Shown one piece after another: positions 23,692-35,559 of a DNA stretch of 64,000 nucleotides (positions are counted from its first letter, which is position 1; every line of letters begins with the position of its first letter). This DNA is from Macropodus opercularis (Eukaryota > Chordata > Actinopteri > Anabantiformes > Osphronemidae), in contig CM061097.1 of the NCBI GenBank assembly GCA_030770545.1, positions 18,060,501 through 18,124,500 of the forward strand. The letters run 5' to 3'. The notes below the pieces were generated by a model. The model did not search any database and was not told the origin of the DNA. It worked only from the letters and a program-made list of their open reading frames with translations. Both the position numbers and the translations under genes were made by a program.

Positions 23692-24745
23692 GTGATGGCG
23701 ATCAGAGTCTACGGAAAATGCTGGGATGAGCTGAACAATAACACCACTGCAGCAATGCAATGCAATGGCGTCATAATAGGCCCTCAAGGAGCAGCAGCTA
23801 TAGTCAAGCTCCCTGAAAGACATCAAGGATGGATTCAAGTTCCAGGTTCAGCACCACACGTCACTCTCACCATAGGGTTAAAAGATGCAACAGAAAGAAT
23901 ACAACCTACCACAGGAGGATTAATGGACCGAGGGAGTAATGATCAAAACTAGGAGCATGTGCAACACCCCAATCTTTCCAAAGACAGTCAAACACCAATG
24001 ACTATAAGTTAGAGCATGACTCATTAATGCAATAGTACAGGAAGAACATCTTATTGTATCTTACAGTGTAATCTCTACAGTAGAGCAGCTTAGTGGTGAA
24101 AAGAGGCTCATAGCACCGTCTCAGTTAAAAGCTGTTAGAAAAGCTCCAAAACCACTAACTGTGGGACAGATGTTGTCATTTTTGGGGATGGCTGGTTACA
24201 GCAGACCCTGGATATGTGACTATGCTATGACAGCAGCTCCTTTATGAAACGTGAGAAGAGCAGCTGGACAAAAGAATCGTTCAGACTCACTAGTTAAAGT
24301 TAAAGGAGCATTTCAAAAAAAGAGACCTGCAGACTGCTCCAGCTTTAGCCAATCCTGACTATACGACACCATTTCACCTTTATGTGGCTGAAAGACAAAA
24401 CTGTGCTGATGCAAGACTCCCCCACAGGGAAACAGCCCATAGCCTATTACAGCACCAGGCTTGATAACATTGAGGAGGGACCGTCTCCCTGCTGCCAGGG
24501 ATTGGACGCAGCAGCGGCAGCATTTACCAATAAGTAAGCATCAGTTCTAACAATGGGTCACCCTGTGACATTGTATGTATCTCACCAACTGCATGCTATG
24601 CTAACTAGTCCTTGATTTCTTGTTACACAGGCCAGAAGGGCTGGTTATGCAGTGTTACTATCAGGACAAAAACAAACTGTGCAGCGGTGCACCACAATAA
24701 ATCCCACATGACTGCATACAAGAAACAGATGTGATAGATTGAATA
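23692..24745 (+). pseudogene. Retroviral pol fragment, plus strand, block B
   Basis: Near-identical copy of the 4,294-5,345 fragment (offset 19,398): APHVTLTIG spacer segment, RT thumb segment near 24,140-24,250, RNase H-like RRAGYAVLL near 24,630. Same stops and gaps, so it was already broken before duplication. Confidence 0.7.
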
Positions 24746-25003
24746 ATGTTGTGGACAGATAAGTTTTATTAGGAGTTTTATGTTTACAATGTTGGCAAAA
24801 TATTTTCTGTTTGTTTGTGCCAATATCAGTTCGGACCACATTGGATGTAAGTGACCAGTGAAGGGAACACAGCATTCGAAGTTACAGGTGACTTTGAAGG
24901 TCGCACCGCACACCTTTCTTCACTCATTACACACGTGAGCTGATGAAAGGTTGTTGTGCGTCATATCAATTCTTCCCTTTTCAGGGCGCTTACACAGACA
25001 CAT

Positions 25004-28000
25004 TTATGCAAGTATGAGAGAATTTGTGACCTTCACTGCCGTATGCGTAGTCAGTAGCACCTGGAAGGGTCCAACCCACTTGCGTGCCTTCCAGTGTTTA
25101 GGGCGATGTTCTCGTACCACAATCCAGTCGCCTGGTTCCAGAGAGTGTAGTGGCCCTTGTGCTGGAACTGGTAAAGCTGCTGTCACCTGCTGAGAGATCT
25201 GAGACAGAACGGCAGACAAAGACTTACAGTACTGTAACATGTCATCTTGTCAAGTCAAGTGGATGGTAACGGCCTCTCAGTGGGATCTATTCCCATGTGT
25301 GGGTTCTTTCCAAACAGGATCTCAAAAGGACTTAAATTCCCCCTACACCTTTGTCTCATTCTCATGTACATCATCACCACTGGTAATGCTTGTATCCATG
25401 TGAGTCCTGTCTCAGCACAACATTTAGCCAATTTGCGTTTCAGGCTACCATTTTCTCGCTCTATAGCCCCTCCACTGGCAGGATGGTAGCACAGTGTCTT
25501 CTTATGTCGGTGCCTAAAAAGGAACCTATTTGGTCAATAGCTTCGTTCACAAAATGTGATCCATTGTCACTAAATCCTCTCTGGAATGCCCCATCGGGGA
25601 AGTATTTTAGTTTCAGTTGCCCACTGTGCCACTAAAGGCATGTTTTACTGGAAACACTTCAATCCATTTAGAACCACATGTCTACAATGGTGAGACAATA
25701 CTTCTTTCCCTGACATGAAGTGAGTTCAATGAAATCCATCATTATGTGTTCAAATGGTCTGGTCGGCTGTGGATGTGCTGCTAACGGTTGGTGTTGCTTA
25801 CGACCTGTGTTGTGTGTATTAAATAAATGCAAAACCCTTTTGTAAACCAGTGCTGAGTTAACGCTTTCACCATCCCTCCCTTTGACACATGATCCAAGCC
25901 ATGTGTCAACTTAGCAAAATGAGGAAAAAAGTGTTTAGGCAAACACGGTTTACCATCAGGTCCCCACCACAAATCATCACGAAACTCAGCTCTGCTCGTC
26001 TTCCACTGAGTCCGTTCCTGTGGAGTTGAAAAAGATTGAAGCGCAGAGAGGGAGTCAGGTGGAACAGAGGAGGTGATGGAAACAGCTGTAAGAGGGAGGA
26101 GTAGAAGTGAGGCTGTCTGAGCAGCTGCATCCACCCTACGGTTACCTGAGGACACAGAGTCAGTTCCCGTCGTATGAGCAGTGCACTTGCAGACAGCAAC
26201 GTGTTTAGGTAAAAGGATAGCCTCTAAGAGGTCAGACACCTTGTCCCGATGGGAAATGGGCTGTCCGTCTGATTTAAGGACGTTTCTGTGTTTCCAAAGT
26301 CATGCGTTACACTGAAAGCGTATTTAGAATCAATCCAAATAGTGACAGTTTTGTCTTTTGCCAGTTTACAAGCTTCAGTGAGTGCTACCAGCTCTGCCAC
26401 TTGTGCAGAGAGGTGAGATGGCAGGGGGCCGGACTGGAGAACGTCGTGCTCTGTGCAAACTGCATAGCCCACACGAGGAGCCAGTATCAGGGTCCCTGGA
26501 AGCAGAGCCATCTGTAAAAAACGCACAAGATCAGGGTTAGTCAAAGGAGTCTCCTGCAGGTCAGGTCTTGGTGAACACACCTGCTGGAGAGAAGCAACAC
26601 AGTCATGAGGTTCACCATCGTCAGGGGTGGGCAGCAAAGTAGCTGGATTCAGGATAGTGCAACGTTTAACTGTAATGTTAGGCATGTCCAACAGGACTGT
26701 GTGGTATCGTAACCAGCGAGCGGCCGACAAGTGAGATGTTTTCTGTTCAAGCAGAATTAGAGAAACAGAATGAGGAACCATCAACACAAGATCAGAATAT
26801 CCAACGACGTCTCTGGAGGCCAACACGGCCTTTTCAGCGGCTGCCACCGCTCTCAGGCAGCGAGGGAGTCCGGCTGCCACAGGATCAAGTTTAGCAGAGA
26901 AATAAGCTACTGGTCTTAATTTCCCACCATGCTTTTGTAGCAGGACAGACACCATGCACCTGTCTTTTTCATCCACCATCTGAACAAACGGTTGGGTAGG
27001 ATCAGGAAGACCCAAAGTTGGTGCAGTCTGTAAAGTGAGCTTTAAGTTTACAAAAGCTGTCTCTGCCTCAGGAGTCCAGTGAACTTTGTCATGAGATTGC
27101 AGTGATTTTCCATAAATGAGTTCACTCAGAGGTGCTTCAAGAACAGAATAAGTAGGAATAAAGTTTCGACAATATGAACACATTCCCAGGAAAGACATCA
27201 TCTGTCGTTTGGTGAGCGGCCTTGGGATGGTCTGAATAGCTTCAATTTTAGGAGAGAGAGATTTGCCAGCTGCTGTGATAACATGTCCCAAGAAAGTTAC
27301 TTCCTCTTGGACGAACTGTAGTTTAGACAAACTAACTTTGTGGCCCTCAGCTGTCACTGTGTCTCTTTCACACTGGTCCTTTGTGGGGCTGCAGATAATG
27401 ATATCATCCACATATTGCAACAAAGCAATTCCTGGCATGAGAGAAAGATGTTCGAGACCGCGTCTCAATGCCTCATTGAAAATTGTGGGGGACTCCTCAT
27501 ACCCCTGACAAAGTCTGGTCCATGTCCACATGGACACACAAACCAGAAGTGACTGTCTGGATGAACAGGGACACTGAAAAAATGGTAAATGGTAAATAGT
27601 CTGCATTTGTATAGCGCTTTTCTAACTATCGGTACTCCAAGCGCTTTGACACTGTGTCACATTCACCCATTCACAGACCGGTGGCAGAGCTGCTATGCAG
27701 CTTAAACTGACACACCGGGGGCAACTTGGGGTTCAGTGTCTTGCCCAGGGACACTTCGGCACATGACTGGAGGAAGCCATGAATCGAACCACCGATCCTA
27801 CGATTGGTGGGCGACAGCTCTACCTCTGAGCCACTGCCGCCCCGGCATTTGCCTAGTCAACAATGGAAAACCATTTAGCATCAGGAGGAACCTGTGATAA
27901 CAAAGTGTAAGGATTAGGCACATTATTGGCTCTGGGTTGAACTGCAGCATTTACTGCCTGCAGATCCTGCACAAATCTCCATTCAGTGGGTCGACTTTGT

Positions 28001-28655
28001 CTCTGACTTTCTTCACAGGAAAGATAGGTGAGCAGCAGGGGCTGTAGTCACATGGTACGATAACGCCTGCTCCTGTCAGTGAGTTAAACACTGGAGCTAT
28101 GCCGTCTATGGCCTCCTGTCTGAGTGGATACTGTCTGCACATGGCCTGTATGTGGTTTTAGGCGTAACCACAACTGGTTCACAGTTACGGATCAGGACCA
28201 CATCGTATTTGTGTCTGGCACTTCTGCCTTCTGCCACTTCTGTGTTCGCATCTGTGGTGACCTTCAATCCCTCTGGGGATGAGGTCAGAGAAATGCCCAG
28301 TTTGATCATTACATCTCTCCCTAGCAAATTTATGGGGCACAAACCAGAAAACATGAAAGCCTGCTTGAATGTGGTACCATCTGGAGTAAGACATGTCAAA
28401 GGTTTGGTTAAAATTATTTTACTGTTATACCCGAAGCCCCAACACTATAAACATAATTCCCACTCATTCTTGGTGCAGTTTTAAGGCTTGAGGACGTCAT
28501 CACAGAGCGTGTAGCTCCACTGTCTACAAGAAAAGTGATTTGTCCCCATTTATTGTTAAAACCATTTCTGGACATTGCATGTGTGGTTCATTCAGGTGCA
28601 CATAGATGCCTTGTGGTGTTTTCATTCTACTTTCTAAATTCATCAAACATTCCAA
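25004..28655 (-). pseudogene. pol: ERV pol pseudogene, copy B
   Basis: Same domain order as copy A. Protease LVDSGA lies near 28,520 but its frame is broken. About 620 nt between protease and RT are missing relative to A, and the early RT palm is split by the insertion at 27,583-27,844. The longest frame, 26,224-27,606, covers YVDD, thumb, connection and most of RNase H. In it an in-frame 18-nt loss removes ALLKHL, and a small length change near 26,515 keeps RNase H open but replaces the FTDGS active-site motif, so RNase H would still be inactive. Integrase pieces match copy A, with the C-terminal domain at 25,004-25,240. Confidence 0.85.
27583..27844 (-). mobile_element. tRNA-derived SINE-like insertion in copy B RT
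   Basis: A 262-bp segment absent from copies A and C at the same point. Read on the minus strand it starts with a tRNA-like head: A-box-like TGGCTCAGAGGTAGAGC (27,817-27,833) and B box GGTTCGATTC (27,781-27,790), an RNA polymerase III type promoter. The distal end is a TTACCAT-type short tail. The body (tatagcgcttttct, cttgcccagggacacttcgg) belongs to a repeat family I recognise as widespread in teleosts. No clear target duplication is visible: a run of six A lies on the left and gcatttg on the right. It postdates the split of B from C. Confidence 0.75.
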
Positions 28656-28736
28656 AATGTGTGTGTGTGTGTGTGTGTGTCAGTGCAATCACCTCCCTCC
28701 TCAGCCTCAGCTACACCGTCACCGGTTCCCCACCCG

Positions 28737-30246
28737 TCAGTCTGCCCCTGCAGAAACATTCTGCGGACAGTCAGCTGGTCTGTGTCCCTCTTCCTTGCAG
28801 TACGGACACCAGTGGATTGTCCGGTTCCTCGGCCATGTCCTTTTTGGCCTGCGCGACCTCGTCCTCCTCTGGTGTAGCCTCTTCCCCGACCGCGGTTCTG
28901 TTGTGCGACTGCCTGATACATGGTTAGAGCTGCCAGATGTAAATCTTTTCTGTCTTTATTTTCCTTTTCTTCTTTCTGTCGCAACAGTTGCTGGAAAGCA
29001 TGATCTGCATGACGTCGATCGTTCTCTAATCTCGCTCCAGTATCAGCACCGATGCAGGTCTGACGGGTCAGCTTTGCCACTTCGGGTAAAAGGCCTTTCA
29101 GGAAATAGTCAGTTAGGTGCATTTCCCAGGCACTGGGGTTATCGCCAGGCTGATCAGGTGGGACCATTCCCCCGTGTCTGATGAATGCCTCCTTTAGACG
29201 ATGGAGGAAATCATCCACCGATTCTCCATCTTGTTGTCTGCAGCTCGTGACTTTCCCAATGTTCATTCTGACAGGGAATGCAAGTTTTATGCCTCTCTCT
29301 ACTGCAGCATGGTACAGGTCATTGGCCCCATTAGTCCATGTTGGTGCAACACTGTGGATGTGGGAATCTGGCAGACGCTCGTTAAGTTTGTACATCTCTC
29401 CTGGCTTGAATTTAAATGTCAGCAGCAGGCGGAATCCAGCACCTGTTGGGCGAAACTCTCTGCAGAAATCACCAAGGGCATCAGAAAAGTCTGTACCGGA
29501 CAGATATGGATCAGGCAGATTCTGTCCAACATTTCTGACATCATCGTCCATCCAGGGGAGGAACACAAGCTGTGTTCCTTGTGGCCCTGCGACCTCTACC
29601 ATAGGCATGGTCATAACTGAACCAGTGTTGGCCTGTCTGGTTCTTTTCACAATCGGGCTGAAGTGTCGGCCGTCCACACCTGTGTCTGCAGTGGAACCTG
29701 CTCCTCCTGCAGCTCCGTGCACTTCTTCTGTGGTTGAATCGGGAGCAGGGTGTGAGGTGAACTGGAAGTTGCTGTAGTTGTAGTTGTAGTGGTGGTAACA
29801 CAGGACTTTGAAGCAGCTGTGGTTGTTGTTGCGGTTGCAGGACAGACGGGTCTGGTTGCTGTTGTTGTTGTTGTGGTTGCAGGACAGACGGGCAGGAATC
29901 CAGGTCTGGCTCCAGCTTCAGCGCAGTGATCTGCGGATAAAGAGAAGACGCACTGGGACAGTATGGTGGTGGCTGTTTGCAGGGTGAAGAATTATTTTCT
30001 GTTCTACCGTAGTCATTTCCTTTTGCAATTGTTTTCTCTCTCTAGTTTCAGCTTCATTTTTCCATTGTTGCCAACATTTTCTATGCTTTTCCACATTATC
30101 TAAATTTTTTGACTTCAAAATGTTTATTTTTCTCAACCTTTGTTTGTCTTCTTTCAATTTGTCACCCAAAATGTCAATTGATATGACATGATATCCACAC
30201 TGGGACCCTGTGGCTCCAAGCCAGCTTTACCGTAACTGCTCCCCAT
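28737..30246 (-). pseudogene. gag: ERV gag pseudogene, copy B
   Basis: Begins MGSSYGKAG at 30,246, but a net 85-bp deletion (at about 30,180-30,187 compared with 11,132-11,223 in A) throws the matrix out of frame within about 25 codons. The downstream matrix segment is open at 29,918-30,169. Capsid and the Arg/Gly tract are open at 28,643-29,722, again with the CCHC zinc knuckle in another frame ending at TGA 28,737-28,739. The (TG)n run before protease is longer than in A. Confidence 0.85.
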
Positions 30247-30312
30247 GGTGCAGCACTACGCGTAGTTGTACAGTCACAGACGTCTCTGTGAAAGTTCGAT
30301 GCCAAATCAAAG

Positions 30313-30758
30313 TGTTCACCGACTAACACTCATATCAGTGACATATTATAGTGTTCACTGATTAACACTCATATCAGTGACATATTATAGTGTTCACTGA
30401 TTAACACTCATATCAGTGTCATATTATAGTGTTCACCGACTAACACTCATATCAGTGTCATATTATAGTGTTCACTGATTAACACTCATATCAGTGTCAT
30501 AATATAGTGTTCACTGATTAACACTCATATCAGTGACATATTATAGTGTTCACTGATTAACACTCATATCAGTGACATATTATAGTGTTCACTGATTAAC
30601 ACTCATATCAGTGTCATATTATAGTGTTCACTGATTAACACTCATATCAGTGACATATTATAGTGTTCACTGATTAACACTCATATCAGTGTCATAATAT
30701 AGTGTTCACTGATTAACACTCATATCAGTGACATATTATAGTGTTCACTAATTAACAC
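30313..30758. repeat. 39-bp minisatellite, about 11 units, block B
   Basis: Direct repeats of tgttcactgattaacactc plus about 20 more bases; 446 bp is about 11.4 units. Each unit carries perfect 7-bp inverted arms CACTGAT and ATCAGTG around a 10-base loop. Variants occur mainly in the gacata/gtcata/gtaata segment. It lies in the ERV leader between LTR remnant and gag. Confidence 0.9.
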
Positions 30759-32935
30759 TTTCCCCAGGACACATGAGAAGCAAATATGTCAATGACTCAC
30801 CAGGTTTCCCTGTTGATAAGTAATTTTGAGTTTGTAGGATCCGTCCGATGGAGATAAGAGGTGATGCCTTACAGCATGTCTCACTCTGTTTTTGTAGAGG
30901 TTGAGGCTGAGCTGCGCTCAGGGAGACGTCTTTCCACCGTCAGTGACCCCTCCGACGAAACAGAAACAGAAACAAAGCAAATCAAAATTCTGCTGCCATG
31001 CTCTCATGGCCATGGCCCATGCTGTAAAACTATTTTAACTAAACAGTATCTCCCTACCTCCCTTTGCTATGAGAAAGAAGGAAAGGTATCAGATATCAGA
31101 AAAGCTGTTCAAACACACTGGTTGTTGGACTGGCGACCTGTACCGCTCCTCTCGACCCACATGACAGCTGGAATAGACTCCTAGTTCCAGAATCAAAAGG
31201 AGTGGGACCCTCTGCTTCAGTGCTGTGTTAAAACCCTGCATCTCTGGTGGCCTGGTGGTGCATCAACCTATGACACAGGCAGTTTGCACGTTTACAAAGG
31301 TTCAATCTGTGGCAGTTCTGTTCTCCAGCCAGCTGAGGCAATGTCTCTTTGGACTTTGTAGCTGGTTCACGGAACACACGTGTAATTTCATGTATCTGAT
31401 CAATTAGTTTGAATTCTGGTTAGTCAGCGTCTTGCTTTTGTATTCTGGTTATTAGAGACCATCTTGCTCTGTACTTAGTCAGGTAAGATTTTGTTTTGTT
31501 TTATAGATTAATTGTTACTTTTATTTATTAACATATATGATTTCACTATTTATCCTCATAGCGAGTGTCTAAAGTTAGTTGTTGTGCTTTGTGTTGTGTT
31601 AGTTGTTTGTTTATTAAAGACAATATTCCTGTTGAATCACAACCAGCCTTCCAGTGTCTGCTTTTTTGTTTGTCACACACCTTTTTTTTTATCTCAAAAT
31701 GGTAAACAGTCACTCTCACTCATCATCTAACCCATTTAGTAAAAGGTTTTCCCAGCTGTTTGTCAGGTTAACTATGACTTCAAGCACAAGTCAAACTCAT
31801 TTCCACAAAACTAACCCAGACTCAAATCTGTACGACATTCAGCTTCCTATCGTTATAATGAAACCACACAGAGTACAGGGCAACAACCATGGTTTGTGAC
31901 CACAGTGATGGCATTACTTCTTTACCTGATTATTAACATCTTCTATGTTTGAACCTTTTTGGAAGCAGGGGGCATCTCAGTCTCAACTGCCACTGCAGGA
32001 GTCTGCTTTTTGTGTTACCTGGAATTCAGGGGAAAAACAAAAACACAATTATCACATCTATAAACATTAATAGAATTTAAAACTTATACTGGATGAAAAT
32101 GACCCCTGAAAAAGCAACTACATTAAAACTGACAAGATGACGTGGCCTTTTCTAGGGATAACAGTAAGTATCACAGCAACATTTCAATTGGTGCCATGGA
32201 TCACATTTAAAATACAACTTTGAATGTACAACAAATGCACAATTATAATAAGAAGAACTTAAGGTTTGATAACGACAGGTGTTACACCAATGATGTAAAA
32301 ATGAAATGTAGCATCCTAAACGTATGACCTACAGTACACTCCCTGCAAGGGCCCCATGAGCGAAAGAGAACTAACATGTTCATCAGGTTAACCATGACTT
32401 CAACCACAAGTTAAACACAGTTCCACACAAAACCCTGACTCAAATCTGTACGAAATACAGTGGTAGCCGTTAAGTGTCGTGTTCCACCGCGTTGGTTTGT
32501 CATTTCTGCCACGTTTCCACTGCATTTTTGCTGTGTTTCAGACAGTCCGATGGTTTGTTCCCTTCACTCTGATCCTCGCTGCCTGGTTTTAAATTCTGTG
32601 CTTGCCTTCTAAAATTTAAGATGAAAACGTAATAATTATATATCACGAGTCTGTTGTCGTAACCCTCAAACTTCCACATACTTCTGTGGGCATGGGTTGC
32701 GATTTAATCAATATTTTAAACTTTTCCAGATTTCCAAAATGTGATTAAAACTAATCTAGTAAAAAATTCTATTGGTTAGTAAACATTGTTAGTAAACTAT
32801 TTCTGTACGAAACCTTCTCCATAGTATATAATCCATCGCTGCTGTTTAGATTCAGTGAATGAAAGCAAATACAGGGACTGACTGAAGAAGCTGCCTGGGT
32901 AAGTGGTGGTTTCTAAAGAAAGACGTCCAGCTGCC

Positions 32936-33109
32936 ATGAATCAACTTTCAGACAACCTCAGCTGGATGACTGAGAATCTCCACCGACATCCAGCTAAAGG
33001 CAAAGACGTCCCCTCCCCCACGTTAAGACCGTTGCAGTCAGATGGAAACGAGACTTCTCACCTTGGCTGCAGCAGCAAAGGACTGAAAGTTCAGATGAAA
33101 ACCTTTTGA
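32936..33109 (+). other. Small ORF, 57 codons, block B only
   Basis: Open frame beginning MNQLSDNLSWMTENLHRH and ending in QMKTF then TGA. The A equivalent (about 15,830-16,000) has lost the frame through small indels, and C lacks the segment. No recognised domain. Could be a decayed terminal exon or chance. Confidence 0.2.
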
Positions 33110-33554
33110 CCCTTCATTATTTATTTGTGAATATTATTGGAGAAAGCGCAAAGTCATCACAGTCAGAATAAGGCGATCAGTCATTGAGCCATTAGCATAT
33201 GAATACACCTGCTGTAAGAAGGCTTCATACAGAAATTGTGTTTTATGGTTTTTGTTTCTATATGAAGCGCCGTTGATTTTCTACAAGTTAAAAACAATAT
33301 GGTGAAGTTCACTTAACGGCAGAAATGTTGACAATTAAAAAGCTATAAGCACATCTTTAAAAGTGAAACTTTTCACAGCAGACGTGACACAGTGTGTGTG
33401 TAGATATTTTGGGAGACGCCTGCTGTCTTTAAAGCATTTCAACATCAAACAAAAGACACGGCCATTATAACTTTGTAGTCAACGGAAAATAATTGTAAGA
33501 CAAAAATGCTGTTTTACAGAAAAAAATTTAGCTCTTTATAAAAAATTAAAAAAA

Positions 33555-33630
33555 CACACGAGTGGGGATCGAACTTGCTTGTGTTGCGAAGTTAAAGTCA
33601 CGCACTGACACCACTAAGCTACATACAGGA
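33555..33630 (-). repeat. tRNA-like sequence, block B
   Basis: On the minus strand: TAGCTTAGTGG (A-box-like) and AGTTCGATCCCCAC (B box and T arm) about 40 bases apart. The acceptor arms do not pair convincingly and no clean anticodon loop is seen, so this is a tRNA pseudogene or SINE head rather than a working tRNA. Copy in C at 55,248-55,320; absent from A. Confidence 0.5.
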
Positions 33631-34164
33631 CCGGAGGTCTTGGTTTCCTACGTGTTAGACAACCATTCATTCACAGAAATCAGATACTACATAATAAAAA
33701 CATTTGTATGTTTCTGATAATCAGCCCCTGCAGTAACAGGCCTCTGTGAAGTGGAGATACGTAAAAAACTTTGCGACACCTGGTGGTTAAACAGAGACCA
33801 ACACCAAGATCATTTTTTGCCCACAGCATAAATTAAAATACTTAGGCAGAGACGCCCTGGCGACGTAGTGGAGACGCAAACATGCTGCAGTGAAAACGGA
33901 TGACATTTTGAAGTGCTGCCACTATAAGTAGTGTGTTCAGCTTCCTATTATTATAATGAAACTACACAGAGTACAGAGCAACAACCATGATTTGTGACCA
34001 CAGTGATGGCCCAACGTCTTTACCTGATTATTAACATCTTACTGGAAGCAGGGGGCATCTCACTCTCAACTGCCACTGCAGGAGTCTGTGTCACCTGGAA
34101 TTCAGGGGAAAAACAAAAACACATTAACAACAGATAGATACCACATCTTTACAGATTAATAAGC

Positions 34165-34199
34165 TGTAAGTAAGTAAGTAAGTAAGTAAGTAGTAAGTA
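34165..34199. repeat. (TAAG)n microsatellite, block B
   Basis: Longest of the three TAAG runs. Confidence 0.8.
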
Positions 34200-34876
34200 T
34201 CAGCAACCATCACTATCGATAGGTGCTTAAAATATCTTCATCAATCTGAGCATGTTTTTCCGTCTTGTCTACTGCACAAGAAACACTGTAATAATGTGGC
34301 ACATACGTCCATAATACGTTTTCACCTCATCAGTATAAATGATGGCGCTCGCATCCTGACAGCAGCTTTAACAGGGAGTGGGTTTTGTTGACATTTTACC
34401 TTTTTACATCTTCTTTTGTCTTTGCGTTACCAAGCTGTGTGCAACACTTGCTTGCATGCTGCACAGCTGTTGGAACTACAGATAATGTTTCTACCATAGC
34501 CCCAAGTACAAACCAGAGCACGTTGCTAACTTGTAACACATTCAGGCATTAGTTATGAAATAAAGGCAAAAAAGATTTCATTGATTCATTCATTTAATAC
34601 AGTAATTAAGGATTGAATTTTGAACATTTAAATCGTTATTAATTATGTACCACACTTCTGTGGAAGGACACATGTACAACTGAAACACAGTCTGGTTGAT
34701 ACACTGCTAACAAAATGGTTCAAACCTTGTTTTACAGTGGTTGTGTAAATATTGTCAGCAGTTAGCCTTAGGTTAGCTTGTTAGCGACATTGCTACTTTA
34801 GCTTTAGTTATTGTGTATTCAACCATCTAGCAGCGCTACTGTACACAGTAAACATTTCACTGAGGAGGCCACCTAC

Positions 34877-34973
34877 CTGCCCAGCTTTCAGCTTTTACTC
34901 CTTCTCTGTCGGTTGCTATAACTTTACATTTTTCTAAAAGAGTAGCGCGTGTGCTAGTTCCGGACGTCGCCAT
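34877..34973 (-). CDS. Candidate first coding exon (MATSGTSTRA...), block B
   Basis: Block B copy of the 97-nt exon at 17,292-17,388: ATG at 34,973, 32 codons, donor CAG/GTAGGT. Differences from A are A3T and S13L; no stop or frame change. Retention of an open frame and donor in three copies is compatible with function but also with recent duplication. Family unknown. Confidence 0.45.
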
Positions 34974-35175
34974 ATTGGATGTTATCGACGCAACGTTTTT
35001 CCCCGAGTACCTCTGCGTCATGGTCGTCGTAGTTACGCGAGAGTTTGGATCTGATTGGCTCAGAATATCAACTGCTAGATCGGCGGTTGATGACGTCACG
35101 TAACTGTGGTGTCGGCTAAACAGACGAACCTGGTACCAGTCATATCGTTTCCACGAAGACAGAGAGACAGAGGTA
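34965..35175. promoter_or_regulatory. Bidirectional promoter candidate, block B
   Basis: Same layout as block A: CCATATTGG near the minus-strand ATG, a CCAAT-type ATTGG, CRE TGACGTCA at 35,091-35,098, and a plus-strand donor (cagag then GTAAGA) at 35,172/35,173. The first alpha module downstream starts at 35,615. Confidence 0.55.
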
Positions 35176-35559
35176 AGACAATTTACAGCTGAGATAAAAT
35201 GTTTGTATGTTATTTGTGCTATGCTTTCTGATCAGTTGAGAAATGTCTTGAACTACTTATTGCGTGTATTGTGACGTTCTTTTTACTATTGTTATCTGGT
35301 TACTATTGGTATTTGATTTCGCCTGAAAAACTACTTATTATGTCAGTGTTTGCTACCGTTTTCCATGTTTTCTTTTTGACGTGCTCTAATAAAACATTAG
35401 AGTGTTCACCTTATTGAACGAAAACCGATCAAGTCAGGGGTCACACTAGAAAACTGTCATGGAGGATCATTCCCTTATTTGTCCACGAGGGGGCAGCGTC
35501 TGCCCTGTACGCGGCCACTTGTAGCGTTTTTCCCAGCATGTCTGACTTTAGCATTTGTG

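Larger units (their letters stand above)
24940..31086 (-). mobile_element. Degenerate class I ERV, copy B
   Basis: Minus-strand ERV remnant equivalent to copy A: LTR-derived piece (30,968-31,086, truncated at its U3 edge), minisatellite, gag (28,737-30,246) and pol (25,004-28,655). It has lost the segment between protease and RT and carries a foreign tRNA-derived repeat in RT. No env. Confidence 0.8.
22590..35175. repeat. Segmental duplication block B
   Basis: Second block copy, same order as A. Private changes: SINE-like insertion in ERV RT (27,583-27,844), an in-frame 18-nt loss in RT, and a roughly 620-nt loss between protease and RT. Shared with C but not A: the minisatellite expansion, the 85-bp gag deletion, the LTR-edge deletion and a tRNA-like repeat. 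Tracts 22,974-23,690, 31,090-32,900 and 33,640-34,850 show no convincing gene. Confidence 0.85.

Noticed and set aside
30313..30758. CRISPR-like array
   Set aside because: Repeats are contiguous 39-bp units without unique spacers, in an animal genome.
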